A DNA stretch of 64,000 nucleotides from Hydractinia symbiolongicarpus (GCF_029227915.1 NC_079878.1:21601501-21665500); one strand, 5' to 3'; positions 49,361-62,892 are shown, numbered from the stretch's first letter. Notes: generated by a model not told the origin, from the sequence alone. Made by a program: numbers and translations.

Positions 49361-51215
49361 AAATTTCATCGACACTTTTTTTCATAAGCACCATGAAATT
49401 TGACTTTGATCTGAAGTGTTCTTAATTTTTACATGTTCAGCCTAAACGGTTCTTATATTTTGTTCTTATGTTTTGAGCAATTTTTAGAATATAGCAAATT
49501 ACAAATACACGCTGTCTTTTATAAGAATATACTTTATAAGAATATTCAAAATCTAAGTTTTGAAATTTTGCTTGCATCTTAAACCAAAAAAAATAAAAAT
49601 CTAATTGTCTCTGTGTTATCAACCTCGTCCATATGACTTGTTAGGCTTTTTATATTTGCACGGCCTGTAACAAGTCCTGGGACGAGGTTGGTCAGTGGTC
49701 ACCTAATGGTGATTTTTACACCAGTTAAAAATATGCAAAGAATATAACAAGATGATTAAGAATATTTAAGAATATTTATGTTGAAGCGAAAAAACGCTGT
49801 TCTCATAAAAATCGTGTATTTCACAGCCGTAAAAGCACTAGTTTCGCAGAATATTAACAAATGATTCTGCATAATTCTTTTCTGATGTATCTCCCGCCAT
49901 GTTTTTTGTGTTTTCGCCAGAAAAAAAATTAAAAGTCAGTAAAATTTCAGCCATTGTCCTCAATTTAAGCCATATTTAGCTTCATTTTTTTTATAATTTT
50001 TTTCAATAATAAAAAATGTACCTAAAGAAAACACGGCAAGAACAGTCTAGTTTTCAAAAGGCTCTATCTCCCCTTTTACTTAGCCTTCTCTATGACATTT
50101 TACAACAAAAAATCAAAACAAACGCGGAAATTAGAAGGTATGATAGATGATAGAGAGTGATTAGCTGATTGATATATTAAGAAATGACAATAGATTTGTT
50201 ACCATAGCAACACTGAACAATAAAAGCTGGCCAAAATTTTGGGGTTTAAAGTAATTTTTAAGCACGCGCTGTGGTTATTTGTGTTTTAAACAAGTTAATA
50301 ACTAGGATGTCTCGGTGTTTCGTTTCGGTTTTGCGTTGGAAGCCATTTTTGTGTTAAAAACAGATAAAACCCGAAAAAGATGTGCGGGTTTACTCGTCAA
50401 AAAAATAAGTTACTGAATGAGAGATCCGAAAAAAATCTGTGCGCAGCCATTATTAACGGAGATTCTCTTCATTATTCATTTTTATAATAAAAATTAGTTA
50501 TACAAAACACATCGCAAATAAAGCTATGAAATAAAAGTATTCTCAAATAAATATTTTAATCTTTGGAATGCTTCCAATAATAAAAAAATGAACTTTCAAT
50601 GGAGCACATAACATTGCGAAATTTTGTTTCAAACTCGCGCCAAAATCACATATAGTCTAGACGACAATTTCTGTTCACATGAACCTTATAAAAAAAAGCC
50701 AATCTTAGCGTCCCCCAATCAGTGAGCTCTGGGAACGAAAACGCGTAAAAAGTTTTTTAATAAGAAATCCCTCAAAGGCAGGCCATCCGAAATTTAAAAG
50801 GAAGATGAATATTATTAACAAAAACCATTCAGATCACAGTTAAGATTGAAAAATCTGACAATGCAAACTGGTGTAAAAATCACCCCAAAAGTGCTGTTGT
50901 TTTTAACGAGCTTAATTTAACTGACAGGCAGACGACTATATTTTTGAAAAAAAAACTTCAATTGAAACTTGTAGCTTATTATTAGGATATTCTAACTTTT
51001 TTCTAATTTCATCGAAAATATTCTTAAAGAGTATATTCTAATAAAGTATATTCTTATAAAAGACAGCGTGTATTTGTAATTTGCTGTATTCTAAAAAGTG
51101 CTAAAAACATAAGAACAAAATATAAGAACCGTTTAGGCTGAACATGTAAAAATTAAGAACACTCAGGGTGTTTATAAAAAAAAGTGTCGATAAAATTTTA
51201 AAAGCGTTTTAAATA
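49361..51215. mobile_element. Non-autonomous element with long inverted repeats
   Basis: About 120 bp at 49414-49535 are nearly identical to the reverse complement of 51045-51165. Shared phrases include TACATGTTCAGCCTAAACGG and AAATACACGCTGTCTTTTAT; I count only a handful of differences. A weaker match extends outward (ATCGACACTTTTTTT). A further 18-bp inner pair, GGTGATTTTTACACCAGT at 49708-49725, is inverted at 50867-50884. The interior codes for nothing. Exact ends and target duplication were not found, so the outer boundaries are approximate. The repeated phrase GTTCTTATAAA also occurs near 51.29 and 58.23 kb. Confidence 0.6.
49620..49690. mobile_element. 71-bp MITE of the CAACCTCG family nested in the inverted-repeat element
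   Basis: It starts CAACCTCGTCC and ends CCTGGGACGAGGTTG. Inside, GACTTGTTAGG and CTGTAACAAGTC form a secondary inverted pair. No clear target duplication remains. Its position inside the larger element indicates later insertion. Confidence 0.55.
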
Positions 51216-53837
51216 AAATTTTAAAAGTAGAGTTTTCACGAGGTTTCTTATAAAAAAAAAACGGGCTCAAATTTACGTAAAAATCAAGTTTTGGGTTCTT
51301 ATAAAAATCGTTCTTATAAAAAAAAATTCTATATCAGATTAATTATACACACCACAAATGATTTTTGAGTCTATGTAGTTTTTTGTAATATTTTTTCTTT
51401 GCCCTGGACTCTAAGTTCGTTTTTTTTTTATCAGGAAGAATTCAGATTTAAATTTACATGCAAAATGGATTAGTTAACCAAAAAACCCAAAAGTAAACAA
51501 AACAAAACAGAAACAAAAACACGTAGCTACCTGGATTTCATGACTCTGCCGTTGTTATAACAACACGGGACAACATTTTTTCGACGTCGTCTCGGTGAGA
51601 GAGAGAGGAGACATCATGTAAATACTCAGGAGATCACACAGAATACTTTTGTAAAATTATATAACAAAAAGAGAAAAAAAAGATTCAAAGAAATTATTTA
51701 AAATAAAATTATAAAGTGATTCCTTAAAAACACGTGTAATGTTATCAAATACATTATTTTAAAAACAATTTTTCTATTAACGTTTTTTGTTCAACGAAAA
51801 TTCCGGTTACTTTCGTCTGTGACGTCATATTGCGCCGAACGCATGTATTCGCTTAGATTGCGCTGCTCGTGCCGAAGATTGCGCAAGGCTGAAAACGCGG
51901 TGGAGAGAGAATGCCGAACATGTTGATGAATGTTTCCGAAGAAAAAACTTAAAGTTTTAAAAACGTTTAAAGTTAGATTTAGATTTCAAAACCAAATATA
52001 AAAGCGTGGGTAGCCATGAAAATAAAATTGAAAATAAAACAACAGGTCAAACAAACAAACAAAAACTAACAAACAGACAGACAGACAACAACAACAACAA
52101 CAACAAAAACAGCAGCAAAACACAACCTTTTTATCACATAAACGAAAGTTTTTTGTGACCCCAATACTAGAGTCTAATAATTAGCAGTCTTAAACGGGAA
52201 AGGGAGGAAGGGAAAAGGAAGAGCTGTAAAGCAAAACAAAATTAAGAACAAACAGCTAATAAGGATGTTGTAAAATGCCATAGAACGCATGCAAGCATTG
52301 TGCTACCATTTTGAATCTTTCTTTTGCAGCAAATAATGTTCAACAAACTTCCCCTTCCTTTTCTCACATAAGAACAGTCCATATATAGACATAAGACTTC
52401 CATTGGTTAAAATTTTATAGCGAGTTAACATTTAAAAGGGCGACCTATTTTTTTTAAAAAAAGAACCGGTTTATCGGTCAACAAATAATCAGGTTCGTGA
52501 AATTCGTGATGGCTGAACGCAAGATTAAGATCCGTATTTGTTACTGTTGGGTAGTCCAATTAATCCTCTGTCAAAACATAAGCACTTTTCATGACAACCT
52601 AGTTCCCAGGTACCAGGTTGTTTTCCCGCATATTTCAGTACCCGACCTTTAAGAGTTAAAACAGTTTTAAGCTTAGAAATAAAATAAAAATAAAAAATAA
52701 AAATAAAAATAGTTAATGTTCTTATGTAAAAAATTTTCCTTCAATAAAGAAGGGAACCAATCAATACCGTAAAGTTGGGTCAAAAAATTGATTTAATAAG
52801 AAAGTAATTGGTTAAAACAGGAAACTGTTATTCCAGCCTACCTACCATTTTAAACTGCAGGCCCATAGATGACACTAACCGTGATGTTCTCCCCATGAAC
52901 TTCTATGTGATAAACCTACTACTACCTTTAGCTATCTATATTCTAAAATGGTAGTAAAACAATGCGTCCCCGATTTATGTTTTTGTGAATTTCTTATTTA
53001 CTATGAATACTCTGTGGCTTCTGACTCGTTTCACATGATTCCGTTTCAAAACACTTCACAAAAATATAAATTCATTCAAATAATGTACTTAAACAAAACA
53101 AAATTAAAAATTGTTTTTCAAAGTCCTACACATTTTTTTTTTTGCTTGCTTTGTTCGTTTTCTTTCTTTGGTTTCGGCAAAACACAGAACAAACAATGCA
53201 ATAGATTCTTCCCTATGACTTTTCTAGTAGTTAACATTTCATTCCTTGTTCTCTGTTACAAATACTCTCTCTATATTACTTCGTTCAAAACAATAATAAT
53301 AATAATAATAAAAAAGAGAATTCCACTAAAAAATTCCATATTTGTTGGTTTCTAGTTTATGTGTGCAACTTGAGTTCCTCATCCAAAATACCTGCCAAAA
53401 GTTACGTGTTAATGCCAGTATACAAAAACTCAACTTCCTAAGATAGGCTTCTATTTGATTAGGACACCTGTAGAGAGAAGACTAAGGAGAGGTTGTGTTT
53501 AAAGGAGTTGTTTGCGAAACAATAATGGCGTCATAACGCATAATTATATGATCGATAATTATTTTAACATCAGCAGCAAAATAGACATTTGAAGCACCTG
53601 TTTGGAAACAATATCAACTTTGCTTCGTTTGGAAAATGTCGACTTTGAAAAATTACATATATCGTGACATCTAACGATAGAAGAATTAACTTTATAAAAA
53701 CTCATCATCATTATCTTTGAAGATATATAAGATTAAACTAAAAACCCAAAACCAAAACGACGTTTCCATGACAATAAAAAGTTCTAAAAATTACATTAGA
53801 TCTAGCACTCACAAAAATAACTTGGAAATTAGCGTCG

Positions 53838-53838
53838 A

Positions 53839-53870
<32 letters not shown>
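53838..53870. repeat. (ATT)n microsatellite
   Basis: A pure ATT array of about 11 units in non-coding DNA. Confidence 0.9.
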
Positions 53871-53871
<1 letters not shown>

Positions 53872-54054
53872 ACATATATTTGGCATCCATAATTTACAAA
53901 TGGTTCTTCTGCCTACAAAAAAATAAAAACTATAAAAAACTATAAAATCTATAAGATCAGTAAAAAAATATATTGAATCTAAGTGCATAATGAAATAAAT
54001 GGGCTCACAGAGTACGAAATGGTGCCGGTAGAGTAAGTAGACACATTGAACAAG

Positions 54055-54079
54055 AAAAAAAAAAAAAAAAAAAAAAAAA
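54055..54079. repeat. 25-base A homopolymer
   Basis: An uninterrupted run of 25 A residues. It could be the tail of a retroelement, but no recognisable body was identified upstream, so it is recorded only as a homopolymer. Confidence 0.9.
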
Positions 54080-55063
54080 GAAGAGACTAATTAAAAATAA
54101 ATAAATTGATGGCACCATGTAAGGACACACAAAAAAGGTAGAACTATAATGAAAAGATGGGGGGAAATAGGTAGCCTACATGCATAGAGTTATTCACATT
54201 ATTTGGATAAAAGTTTGCACAAAGCACTATCGTGTAAAAATAATTTGACTTTTTTGATAAATTCTTTATGGTTGACAATAAAATACAGACGATAAAAACA
54301 GTAAATTATTTTAACATTGGGCTCAGACCCTTATTTATAAAAAAAGACGTGTCTCTAACGTTTGTTACGTCTTTTAGCACATAAAATCAAACCATGTAGC
54401 TAGGACCATCCCCTTTTTTCTAAAAAAGTTAATGGATGGACATTTCGAGATAAGCCTTTATAGTTAATTTAAGTGACATATCCCTGCCATGCTAAATTAT
54501 TCTTGATTTTTTTTTCAGCCTACTTGCATTTTGATACGCTGATTATATTTAATTGCAGGCAAAAAAAAATATATCTGGTGATTGGGCCTTAGAATTATTC
54601 TTAAAACATTCTTAAAATTTCAGAAAACAGACCCTTGATGATTCTTTTATAAAAAAGGAATTTTTATTAAAAAAATGTGTACAGCTTTTTTGCAAACATC
54701 TCGCGATGTCGTGACAAAAAATACACAAAAGTTTTGCTATGTTGATGCGTTGATCCTCTCTTTTCTTAATATTTAACTTAAAGCTTTATTCCGTCTTAAA
54801 ATTTGACAAGTGAAATAAAAAGAATGGCATTAGAACATCCAAATAACATATAAATAGAATCGTGATACTTCACTGTCTTATGTGCAGCACAGTTGCTCGT
54901 GACAACAGAGAAATTCTGAAAGTCACACGAAAGTTGTAAAAACTAGATTGTTGTTGTTGTTATTGTTGTTGTTAAGTTTAGTTATCAAAAAATCATTTCT
55001 AATGCGGATACACGTTTTTTCTATTTTTAAAGCTCCAGGTTAAAAACATTTAAAAAAAGACAA

Positions 55064-55125
55064 CTTTGGCTCCGCTGGTAGGGCGCTCGCTTTGCGTGCA
55101 AAAGATCGCGAGTTCGAGTCCCATC
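55064..55125 (+). repeat. tRNA-like sequence (tRNA pseudogene or SINE head)
   Basis: TTGGCTCCGCTGGTAGGGCG fits a tRNA A box and D arm. GCGAGTTCGAGTCCC fits the B box. The middle (CTTTGCGTGCAAAAG) can form an anticodon-like stem-loop with TGC near its centre, suggesting alanine origin. The T stem and acceptor stem do not pair well, so it is unlikely to be a functional tRNA gene. Confidence 0.45.
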
Positions 55126-55737
55126 TAACGTCGTAGTCAGTTTGTCAAAAACGTCAGACATTTCTGTAACTCAAATGGAAGCTTTAAAACTTCTGGAACA
55201 CGCGTTTGTGGTCCCTCCCGTAACATTAGCAGGTTGTATCCTCGAAATTAGCTAACTACATAAAACAAAACCCACCTCTACCAGCCACTACTAGATAAGA
55301 AATATATCAGACAACAGGTAATCTTTGACTGCAGATTTAACAGAGTCGTCAATTTTGTTCATACATACGCTAGTCTAGATATTGGAGTCATGTTTGATGA
55401 GAAACTGTTAAGAATATCTGAGGTTAAAATGTAATAAAAAAACAAGGATACACAATCACATTAATAGTTTAACGTCCTTATTAAAAAACACGTGCAGTAA
55501 ACGAGTCATATTTTGTGTATTCATTGATCTATTTTTAACCAATGCTAAATTTCGACATCTTTGTAGAATTCTGAGTCACTTTGGACAGGTAATATACCGT
55601 CTCAAACATTGTATCGGACTTTAATATATAGTGTTCTATTTTAGACCATAGCAATATTAAAATAATAAAAAAAATTAAAACAAATTAGCTAATAACAATT
55701 TTATAAAGTTCATATGCTATATATTTAAAACCATTAC

Positions 55738-55827
55738 CTCTGTACTGTAAAGAAAATCACAAAACGCTTCAATATTTTCCAACGTTCTGTTATCAGAAAT
55801 ACCATTCACAAACGTTGAATTCGCCAT
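55738..55827 (-). CDS. Candidate first coding exon, possibly of KIF26
   Basis: On the minus strand, ATG at 55827 opens 30 codons (MANSTFVNGISDNRTLEN at the start, ending FLYSTE) with a consensus-like donor GAG|GTAATG at 55738. Composition is protein-like. The most 5' recognised KIF26 exon (43707-43501) begins directly after a good acceptor (GGCTCTTTAG) and is in phase 0, so the two would join in frame and give a 1474-aa protein. Linkage over a 12-kb intron is inference. The sequence itself does not resemble anything I know. Confidence 0.4.
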
Positions 55828-56707
55828 TATAATAATGCAACAATCTTGAAAGTTAACTCAGAAATGAAAAGCAAACCACATTAAAAAATCCTTGCTTAAA
55901 ATTTTTCCCATAATAACAAAAAAAATCCCTCAAAATGTTTGCTAATTTTAAATCAATGCTTCAAAATACTTCATTGCAATTTCTTTGTGTGTGTTTTATG
56001 TTTTTTAAAGTTTTGAAATTTATTCTCCTTTCTAATCCCAATAACAAAACATGAAGTTGGCAATGTCAATATTTTCGTGTAACAGCTCTTTCACGCCGTT
56101 GTCAGCTTTCTAAAACGTATCAATTTTCTTCTCAGAGGAGAGCTTCATTTCTTTCCACCGTACTCATATTAAAATGTCCATAAGGAAGGGATGGCATGTT
56201 AAATTAAGGCGTACGCCCAACTTTTTTTTGCACTATATGCGTTTGCGAGGGCGTAAGGCATGGCAAAAATGAGAGAATATTTGCAGCAAAATTCGCATCT
56301 TAAGAAAAATGCATGCGACTTTGTTTAATTGGCTAATTTTGTTTTATAAAAACAAAGTATCGCGTTCTTAACACGTTCTTTAAAATAACAAATTAAGCGG
56401 CCATGTGCATCTTCGAACATTTCACAACCCTAATTACTCTTTTGTAATCTCCCTTTTGTTGACGCAAATAAACAAGTTTTTGTTCTTAGAAATACACCCA
56501 TGTGAGGCTTGGCATGTTCATGACTTGTTTTACTTTTTTTTAACTTTCAAAATATTATATGTTCTTATATTACTGGCTATTAAGACAGCGCTAGTTTTGA
56601 TTCTAATAATATTTTTAAAATGATTATACATAACTTTACCACTCTGTAAGAAATCTACACAAAATAGAATACAATGAGCATCAGCTTAGCATAGTTTTGA
56701 GAGGCTA

Positions 56708-56790
56708 AAGGGAAATCGTTCATAGCTCAGGTGGTAGCATGGTCGTCCTGTAATTACAATGTTGGAGGTTAGGAACTCCCTTCTGGCGGC
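56708..56790 (+). repeat. tRNA-like SINE head
   Basis: CATAGCTCAGGTGGTAGCATGG is a good D-arm and A-box match. GTCCTGTAATTACAATG resembles an anticodon arm. GGAGGTTAGGAACTCC is a degraded B box with a symmetrical T stem. Downstream sequence to about 56.88 kb may be the SINE body. Confidence 0.45.
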
Positions 56791-57326
56791 GCACGTAAAC
56801 GCAATGTCGGTCATTTTAAAGCAACCGGTTGACCGCTTATCGACTTGAGTCATGGTTGATTGTTGGTTAAGCACCTGATACTTACTCTTATGGAAAGCAC
56901 ACTAGATGTTAGCTTGTGGAAATATCCGCGGGATGCCTGTTGTACATGTGCATCTCAATTTCAATTTTAGCACAAAACAGCCGTCCAGCAACTATTTTGA
57001 GCAAGCGAACGACGGCTATTGCACGCTTTTAAAGAGTATTTTAACCAGAGTGTTCATTGTTCTTATTTCTCTATTGTTCGAAACAATAGACCTCTTGTTG
57101 TAACTAACAACCCCAGGATGATATCCTCATACAGCATGTTTTTATAGTGACTACTTTAGGGGGAAAAAGTTTCAAGGGCAGAAGTATTCGCCTATTTGCG
57201 ACACAAACTTTTGCGAAATGCAATTTTCGGACAAAATCAAAAATTACTTCATTTGCAAGGTTCTTTCGTGAATGACAAAAATTCTCATTTTATTATTGAT
57301 ATTAGTAACCAAAGGTCTGCATCCAT

Positions 57327-57438
57327 TACTGTTTCAAGGAATCAGAAGTTATGATTAAAGAAGAAACTAACTGTGAGATTTCTACTGTTTCAAGGAATCA
57401 GAAGTTATGATTAAAGAAGAAACTAACTGTGAGATTTC
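57327..57438. repeat. Tandem duplication, 2 x 56 bp
   Basis: Two adjacent, apparently identical 56-bp units beginning TACTGTTTCAAGGAATC (57327-57382 and 57383-57438). Non-coding and recent by lack of divergence. Confidence 0.9.
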
Positions 57439-59615
57439 CCCGTTTTTTGATTTTCTTTTGTCATAAAAAAACCTTCGCGTTTTAAAAAAAATTCCATGAC
57501 TTTCGTATTTTGCTGGTTTATAGTTTCCAAAGGCACAAACTTTTGCAAAACTGACGAAAAAACCAACAACAACAAAAAAAAAACACACAAAAGGTTTTGC
57601 CCGCATAAGCTTCGGCCCTTAAGTGGTAGTTGTACACCAGAGTGGCAGGTCAAGGCCATGTCTATCGGGCCGTATTCATTTCGTGTGTTTTTAAGTCGAA
57701 GTGGTAAAAGCGGCCAACTTGCAGACAAAAAACGTAGGTACTTTGTTCATTAAGAAGAAATTTGTAGATGTTCTAAGCTTGCTCCTTTTAATATCGGAAC
57801 GTGTTTTTTTAGTTTAGTGAATTCTCTAAGCGCCAGTAGAAAGTGGAACCCATAGTAACTGAAAGTGGAACTCTGGGTGTAGGGTTTCTTTTACGAACTA
57901 TAAAAAACTGTGAAAACACATTGTAGTCTATTTAAAAACAGGGTGGAGTTTGGTGTGATCAAAGATGCGCTGTGGAATGTTACCATGGATAATACAATCT
58001 TTGTTTAATGGTGATTTATCAACTATTCTCTAAAAAATTGTAGAAAATGCGACTAACGCATTCCCAACGTTCTCAATCGTCCAACACATTTTTCTCAGCA
58101 AATTGACTGTGGAGCAATGTCAGGCGACGCTGTTATCATATCAAGAAATGCCCAAAAATACTGCTATTTTCCACAAATTATTACCAGTCTAGCCCTTATG
58201 TTCTTATTTTGTCCTCATTTTTTAAACGAGTCTGTTCTTATAAAGTTGTTCTTACGATCAAATAAATGTAGATACTCGAGATTCTAGCTATATAATATCA
58301 CTCTAAGTTCCATAAAAAAGTCACATTCTTGGTTTTTACACAAAGAACATGTTCAATTTTTACTTACATTAATCGCTTCGTCTTTCTGACTCAACAACAG
58401 CTTACAAATGATATCTCTTCATTCGTATTTACAACAAATAATAAAAACGCTTCCGTGTTCATCATATACTATTTACAGAAAATACTTTGTACATATGATT
58501 CACCGAAATTCTTCGTCGAACATCCACGTTTGTATGCGCTCGCTTTTTTTTTCACTCACACACGATAACTCGAACTGGCGACAAGATCACTTTAAACTTT
58601 GTACATAATAAAACAGCCGACATAAGACGTAAACAATGGGAACATTTTTTAAAAAAGAATAAATCATTTTATTATTTGAAATAAAGGTGTTAACAACGAA
58701 TCGATTAATCGAAGAGGCTTCAAATTTTTACACGTTATTCCGAAATACCACGAGTCGCACAATACGTAATACTTATAAACTTTCTCAGTATACATAGAAA
58801 ATTGCAATGCTGTTAAAATTATCGATAATAAAGTATTAACAGGCCTGGGAATACATAAATTATTGTATTGTTATCCATAGATCCTTAAATTATATTACAG
58901 TTTTGTTTTATAATGAGTGTGAAATGTTTTTGTTAAGCCAAATAAAGTCTGAAAAGAGCCAGTGAAGAACAGAAATATTTAGAAAAAACTTTGACAACAA
59001 TAACAATCTTCTTCTGTTCTGATATTTTATTCACATGGAAACACCCAGCTGAAATTCTTGTACAGCGCACGAAGCTGTATGCACCATGTTAGTCAACATT
59101 CACTTCTTGATATTTTTAAGTCGTTATGACATCGTCATTTGACGTACATCGCATCTTCTTGTTATATATACAATCATCTCCATAAACAACAGACATACAT
59201 CAAATAGCAAACCGTGGACTGTTTTACCGAAGTAAACATCAATACAATGTTACTGTGGTTTTAATAGTGTGCAAGTATATTAAAAAAAGCATTTTCAATA
59301 TTTTTCATAAATGTTTGCATAAAATGTCGCTATGCGGTGACGTCATAATTTATACTGTCGCCAGGCTGTCGAGAATAGTGTGCATTCGTGGAGACGAGGC
59401 TGGAGAGCTTCATTTCACACGGAATCACAATTAAGTGGGGGTTGGCGGAGTGGATGTTTCCAAATAAGAGCGAAAGGAATTTAAAAAGGCCAGTTAGATT
59501 TTAGCGACATTCATTAAATAAAAAAACTCACGAATTTAAATACGGAAAAAGAAATATTAGGACTCCATTGACATACTAGAAACGTAAACAATAATCATTA
59601 AAAGTATTTTATAGC

Positions 59616-59656
59616 TCACCCTCCTCCCCAGGCAAAAAACCCTGGGACGAGGGTGA
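59616..59656. mobile_element. 41-bp hairpin MITE
   Basis: TCACCCTCCTCCCCAGG and CCTGGGACGAGGGTGA form near-perfect inverted ends around a short A run. The CCTGGGACGAGG motif ties it to the CAACCTCG family. No target duplication was confirmed. Confidence 0.5.
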
Positions 59657-61117
59657 TTAATAGCCTATAAGAGTAGTTAAAACATAATAACACGATTTGG
59701 AGATCCTACGAGGCAGAGATCAAGGAGTCCAAATCAGCTCCGATATACTTTTTAGAATAATTTCATAAAACAACAAGACTGGGGATGGATACAAAAAAAT
59801 CAAAAATTAGAACTTAATAATACAATGACAAGACCGAAGTCTTACTATCCTATTAATCCTAGAAAAACGCAAAAAACATAAAAACACATTTTTCAAAAGG
59901 TAAAATTTTTCACAGCATCCTTAGAAATTCTACTGTAAAATAGAAATGCAACAATAGTCCCAGAACGTTTTGTGTCTTCTGACATCACGGTGGCGATACC
60001 ATGTTACACAATCCCTGGAGATTAGGCTGTAAAATTTCACAAATTAGGAAAAATATCAGGCTGAATATATGCAGAAACAAGGACACCACATGGACAAGTT
60101 AAATTTCTCGGCTCTTATTAAAAAGAATGTAGGATAGAAAGAAAATTAAAAAATTAAAAAATCCCAAACAATGAGATATTTGTGTTCAAAAATTAGACAG
60201 TGTCAATCTCTGTCCCAGGAAACGTATCGAAAACACTACATACTCTAGGAACGAGGTTGAGTTTCGCAATTCAATAATTTTAAATTGTATGACGGAACGA
60301 AAAAGCCTTCTTTAACAATTAAATGCGAGCAAATATCTCTATATGATTTGATAGATATGTAATGTTCATACCCTGTAATATATTTTGTCGCATCGTTAAT
60401 TATGTCAATTTACAATGACGTCATTTACCAACACATTGTTTTAAATATGGCGTGTAAAAAGAAGGTTTGTAATATTGTGTAATAAAAGAAAAGATTTCTA
60501 TCTTCCTAAGTCTACCTGACTTTAAAAAAAATTTAAAACCTGAGAATAGTATTAAAAACTAAACAAATAAGGATAGAATATTTCCCGAAATTATTAGCTA
60601 CTAGTCGTCAACCCACGGAAAAATCCACGGGGTTGTCCGTCCTTTATATATCGCATTTCGTGTTTTCGTAACAGACAGATAAACAGGCAGACGGGATACG
60701 GCTATTATAAAAGAGTAAAGATTGGTAATTTTTCTAAATTGTTCTAACATCACATGCCAATGTTGTCATATAAATGTTGGGATAAGAAAATAACACATTA
60801 AGAAAATTTAAGACTAGACTTCTCCCCAGGTTTCTTATGATAAAAGTGTGCAGCAACAAGAGTTGTTGATCAAAGAAGAATTTGTTTAAATAGTTATGGG
60901 ACAGAAAAATTTGTTGGAAACAACGAGAAAGTTGGGATGGCGAATCGGCCATATTTCGCACACGCTTTTGTTAGAAATCTGCGGTACTAATTCCTTTGAA
61001 ACTGAATAAATTATTAAAAACACAAAAATTCAAGCAAAACTTAGATGGAATGAAAACAAACAATTCACACACTTGAAAAAAAGGATTAAGCTCACAAATT
61101 TAAAGCAATTGACAAGA

Positions 61118-61153
61118 ATGGCGCCTCTCAATTTGCAAATTGAGAGGCGCCAT
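61118..61153. repeat. Perfect 36-bp palindrome
   Basis: ATGGCGCCTCTCAATTTG is followed immediately by its exact reverse complement, with no spacer. It is GC-rich at its outer ends within AT-rich DNA. It may be a complete miniature hairpin element or a dyad binding site; no flanking duplication is obvious. Confidence 0.9.
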
Positions 61154-62892
61154 CCATGACCCCTGACCCTACAGTTGCCCAATGCACCCTATGTTCATCA
61201 CTTACCAATTTAATTAGAATGAGTCTTTGTTGAGATGCACCTAAAACTGTCAACTTAGCCGAGACACAAACCCACTCGATGAGATAAAGTCGCGCTTGAA
61301 TCAACTGAGATTTTATTGACTTGAGCTGACTCGCTTTTATAATGGATAGATGTTTTGCATAGTGCGCATGTGTTAATGCATAAACGATTCAGATCACGTG
61401 ACATCAACAAGAAAAATAATATATGCATGTACTGCATGGTTTTTTTGTGCATAGGATAGGTTTACACAGGAATCCGATATGTGATACCTACCCCTTCTAT
61501 TGACAATAGCAATTAATGTTTTCTTTAGCTCAGTTGAGCATGATATTGTGCATTTATTTTTATTTCTATTTACCACCCGTTTCCGGGATTTTACTACCGG
61601 CTTGACGTGAAAAATATTGGAAGCCTTGGGGGTAGAGGATGCCTTTTAATTTGATAGCAGTTGGTGGGAAATCGCTTAAAACTAATTTTTTTATAGGTGA
61701 ATCAATTTTTATTGAATCTGTCAAAAAAATCTGTGAAAAAAACAACAAATTTTTACCCAATCTAGGAGGTTAAAATCTACACACCCTTACTTTTCCAAAA
61801 ACTTGTAGTCAGCTACTGGCCTAATCTTTTAATGCTCAAAGTAAAACTAAACATTTTATTTGATCTGGAATTAAGGAAGTGTAACGAAAAAAAAAAAACA
61901 ACTTGGTTTGATGAAACATTTCGCTGACTGTATTGCGGAATTTAAGAGAAATAACTGTTGATGCAATCAGGTATTTTTCCGCTTTTTTCCGTACGGATAT
62001 TTCTAAACTTTCTCATGTACCCACTCCTTATTTTTTCTGCATACATAATCCTTGTAAAAATTTCGTCCCTACCATTGCGACAGAACACAAAACGTATAAT
62101 TACATAGCTAACAAGATTACCTCTAGTTTTCACATACTTTTTTATTTCGTTTCATAACAGATGACGTCATCGTCATTGCGATGTACATCACGCACGAACG
62201 TTGGTTTACAAAAAAGCTAGTAAACATTTAGCCAACCTATCGATCATATTGTCATCGCTTCTGCTTTGATTTATCTGATTTGCTCAACGATCCATATTAA
62301 TGATAGCTTTTAGTTATAAAGTGAAAACACATTGGCACTACCCACCACTCCCCCCAGCCTCAGCCCCAATCCCCTAACTCTCTCTCCCCTCTTCCCCATT
62401 AACTCAAATCACTAAACAACGACATTTTTAGGTCATTCCACGAAGTCAGCAAATAGAAATAACTTGTCAACCTTTCTAATCATGCGTGGGTTAGCCAAGT
62501 AGTGTTTAAAATCCGCATTTTTAACATGCCGTTTTTACGGAATAATCCATGGCAGGGTACACGATGGAAAGGAAATGTTGCAGAAATGTCGTGCTGACGT
62601 CAGCGTGACATTGGCACATTTAAAAAAAATTACCAAATGACTTGAGATCCTACGTCCTGTTTCCACCGGCTTCGAAACTCGCTGCCTTGTGTCAATATAC
62701 TTAGTGAAGGAGTGTAGTTTTGTACAAGGGTCAAACAAAGTTTTTGCGTCTTGATAGATCCAACATTTTGGCTTGATGATCTTAAAGCCATTTTCAGTCA
62801 TAGCAACAAGAACGAATGTTAGACGTATAAATGTAGTCACAAGTGCGTGACATAAATATTGTTCAAAAATTATAAATGAAATCCAAACTTAC

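Larger units (their letters stand above)
43708..55737. other. 12-kb non-coding stretch, possibly KIF26 intron 1
   Basis: No convincing exon is visible. Contents are a MITE at 45395-45506, a long inverted-repeat element near 49.4-51.2 kb with a nested MITE, a tiny CAACCTAG...AGGTTG hairpin at 52595-52620, ATT repeats near 53.29 and 53.84 kb, a 25-base A run at 54055-54079 and a tRNA-like sequence near 55.07 kb. If the exon at 55738-55827 belongs to KIF26, the whole stretch is its first intron. Confidence 0.45.

Noticed and set aside
52948-53355. 135-codon open frame on the + strand
   Set aside because: It is dominated by Phe, Tyr, Ile and Lys from AT-rich DNA, with low-complexity ends (III repeats) and no splice or domain support.
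55064-56790. Functional tRNA genes at 55.07 and 56.71 kb
   Set aside because: A and B boxes are recognisable but acceptor and T stems do not pair, so they are treated as SINE heads or pseudogenes.
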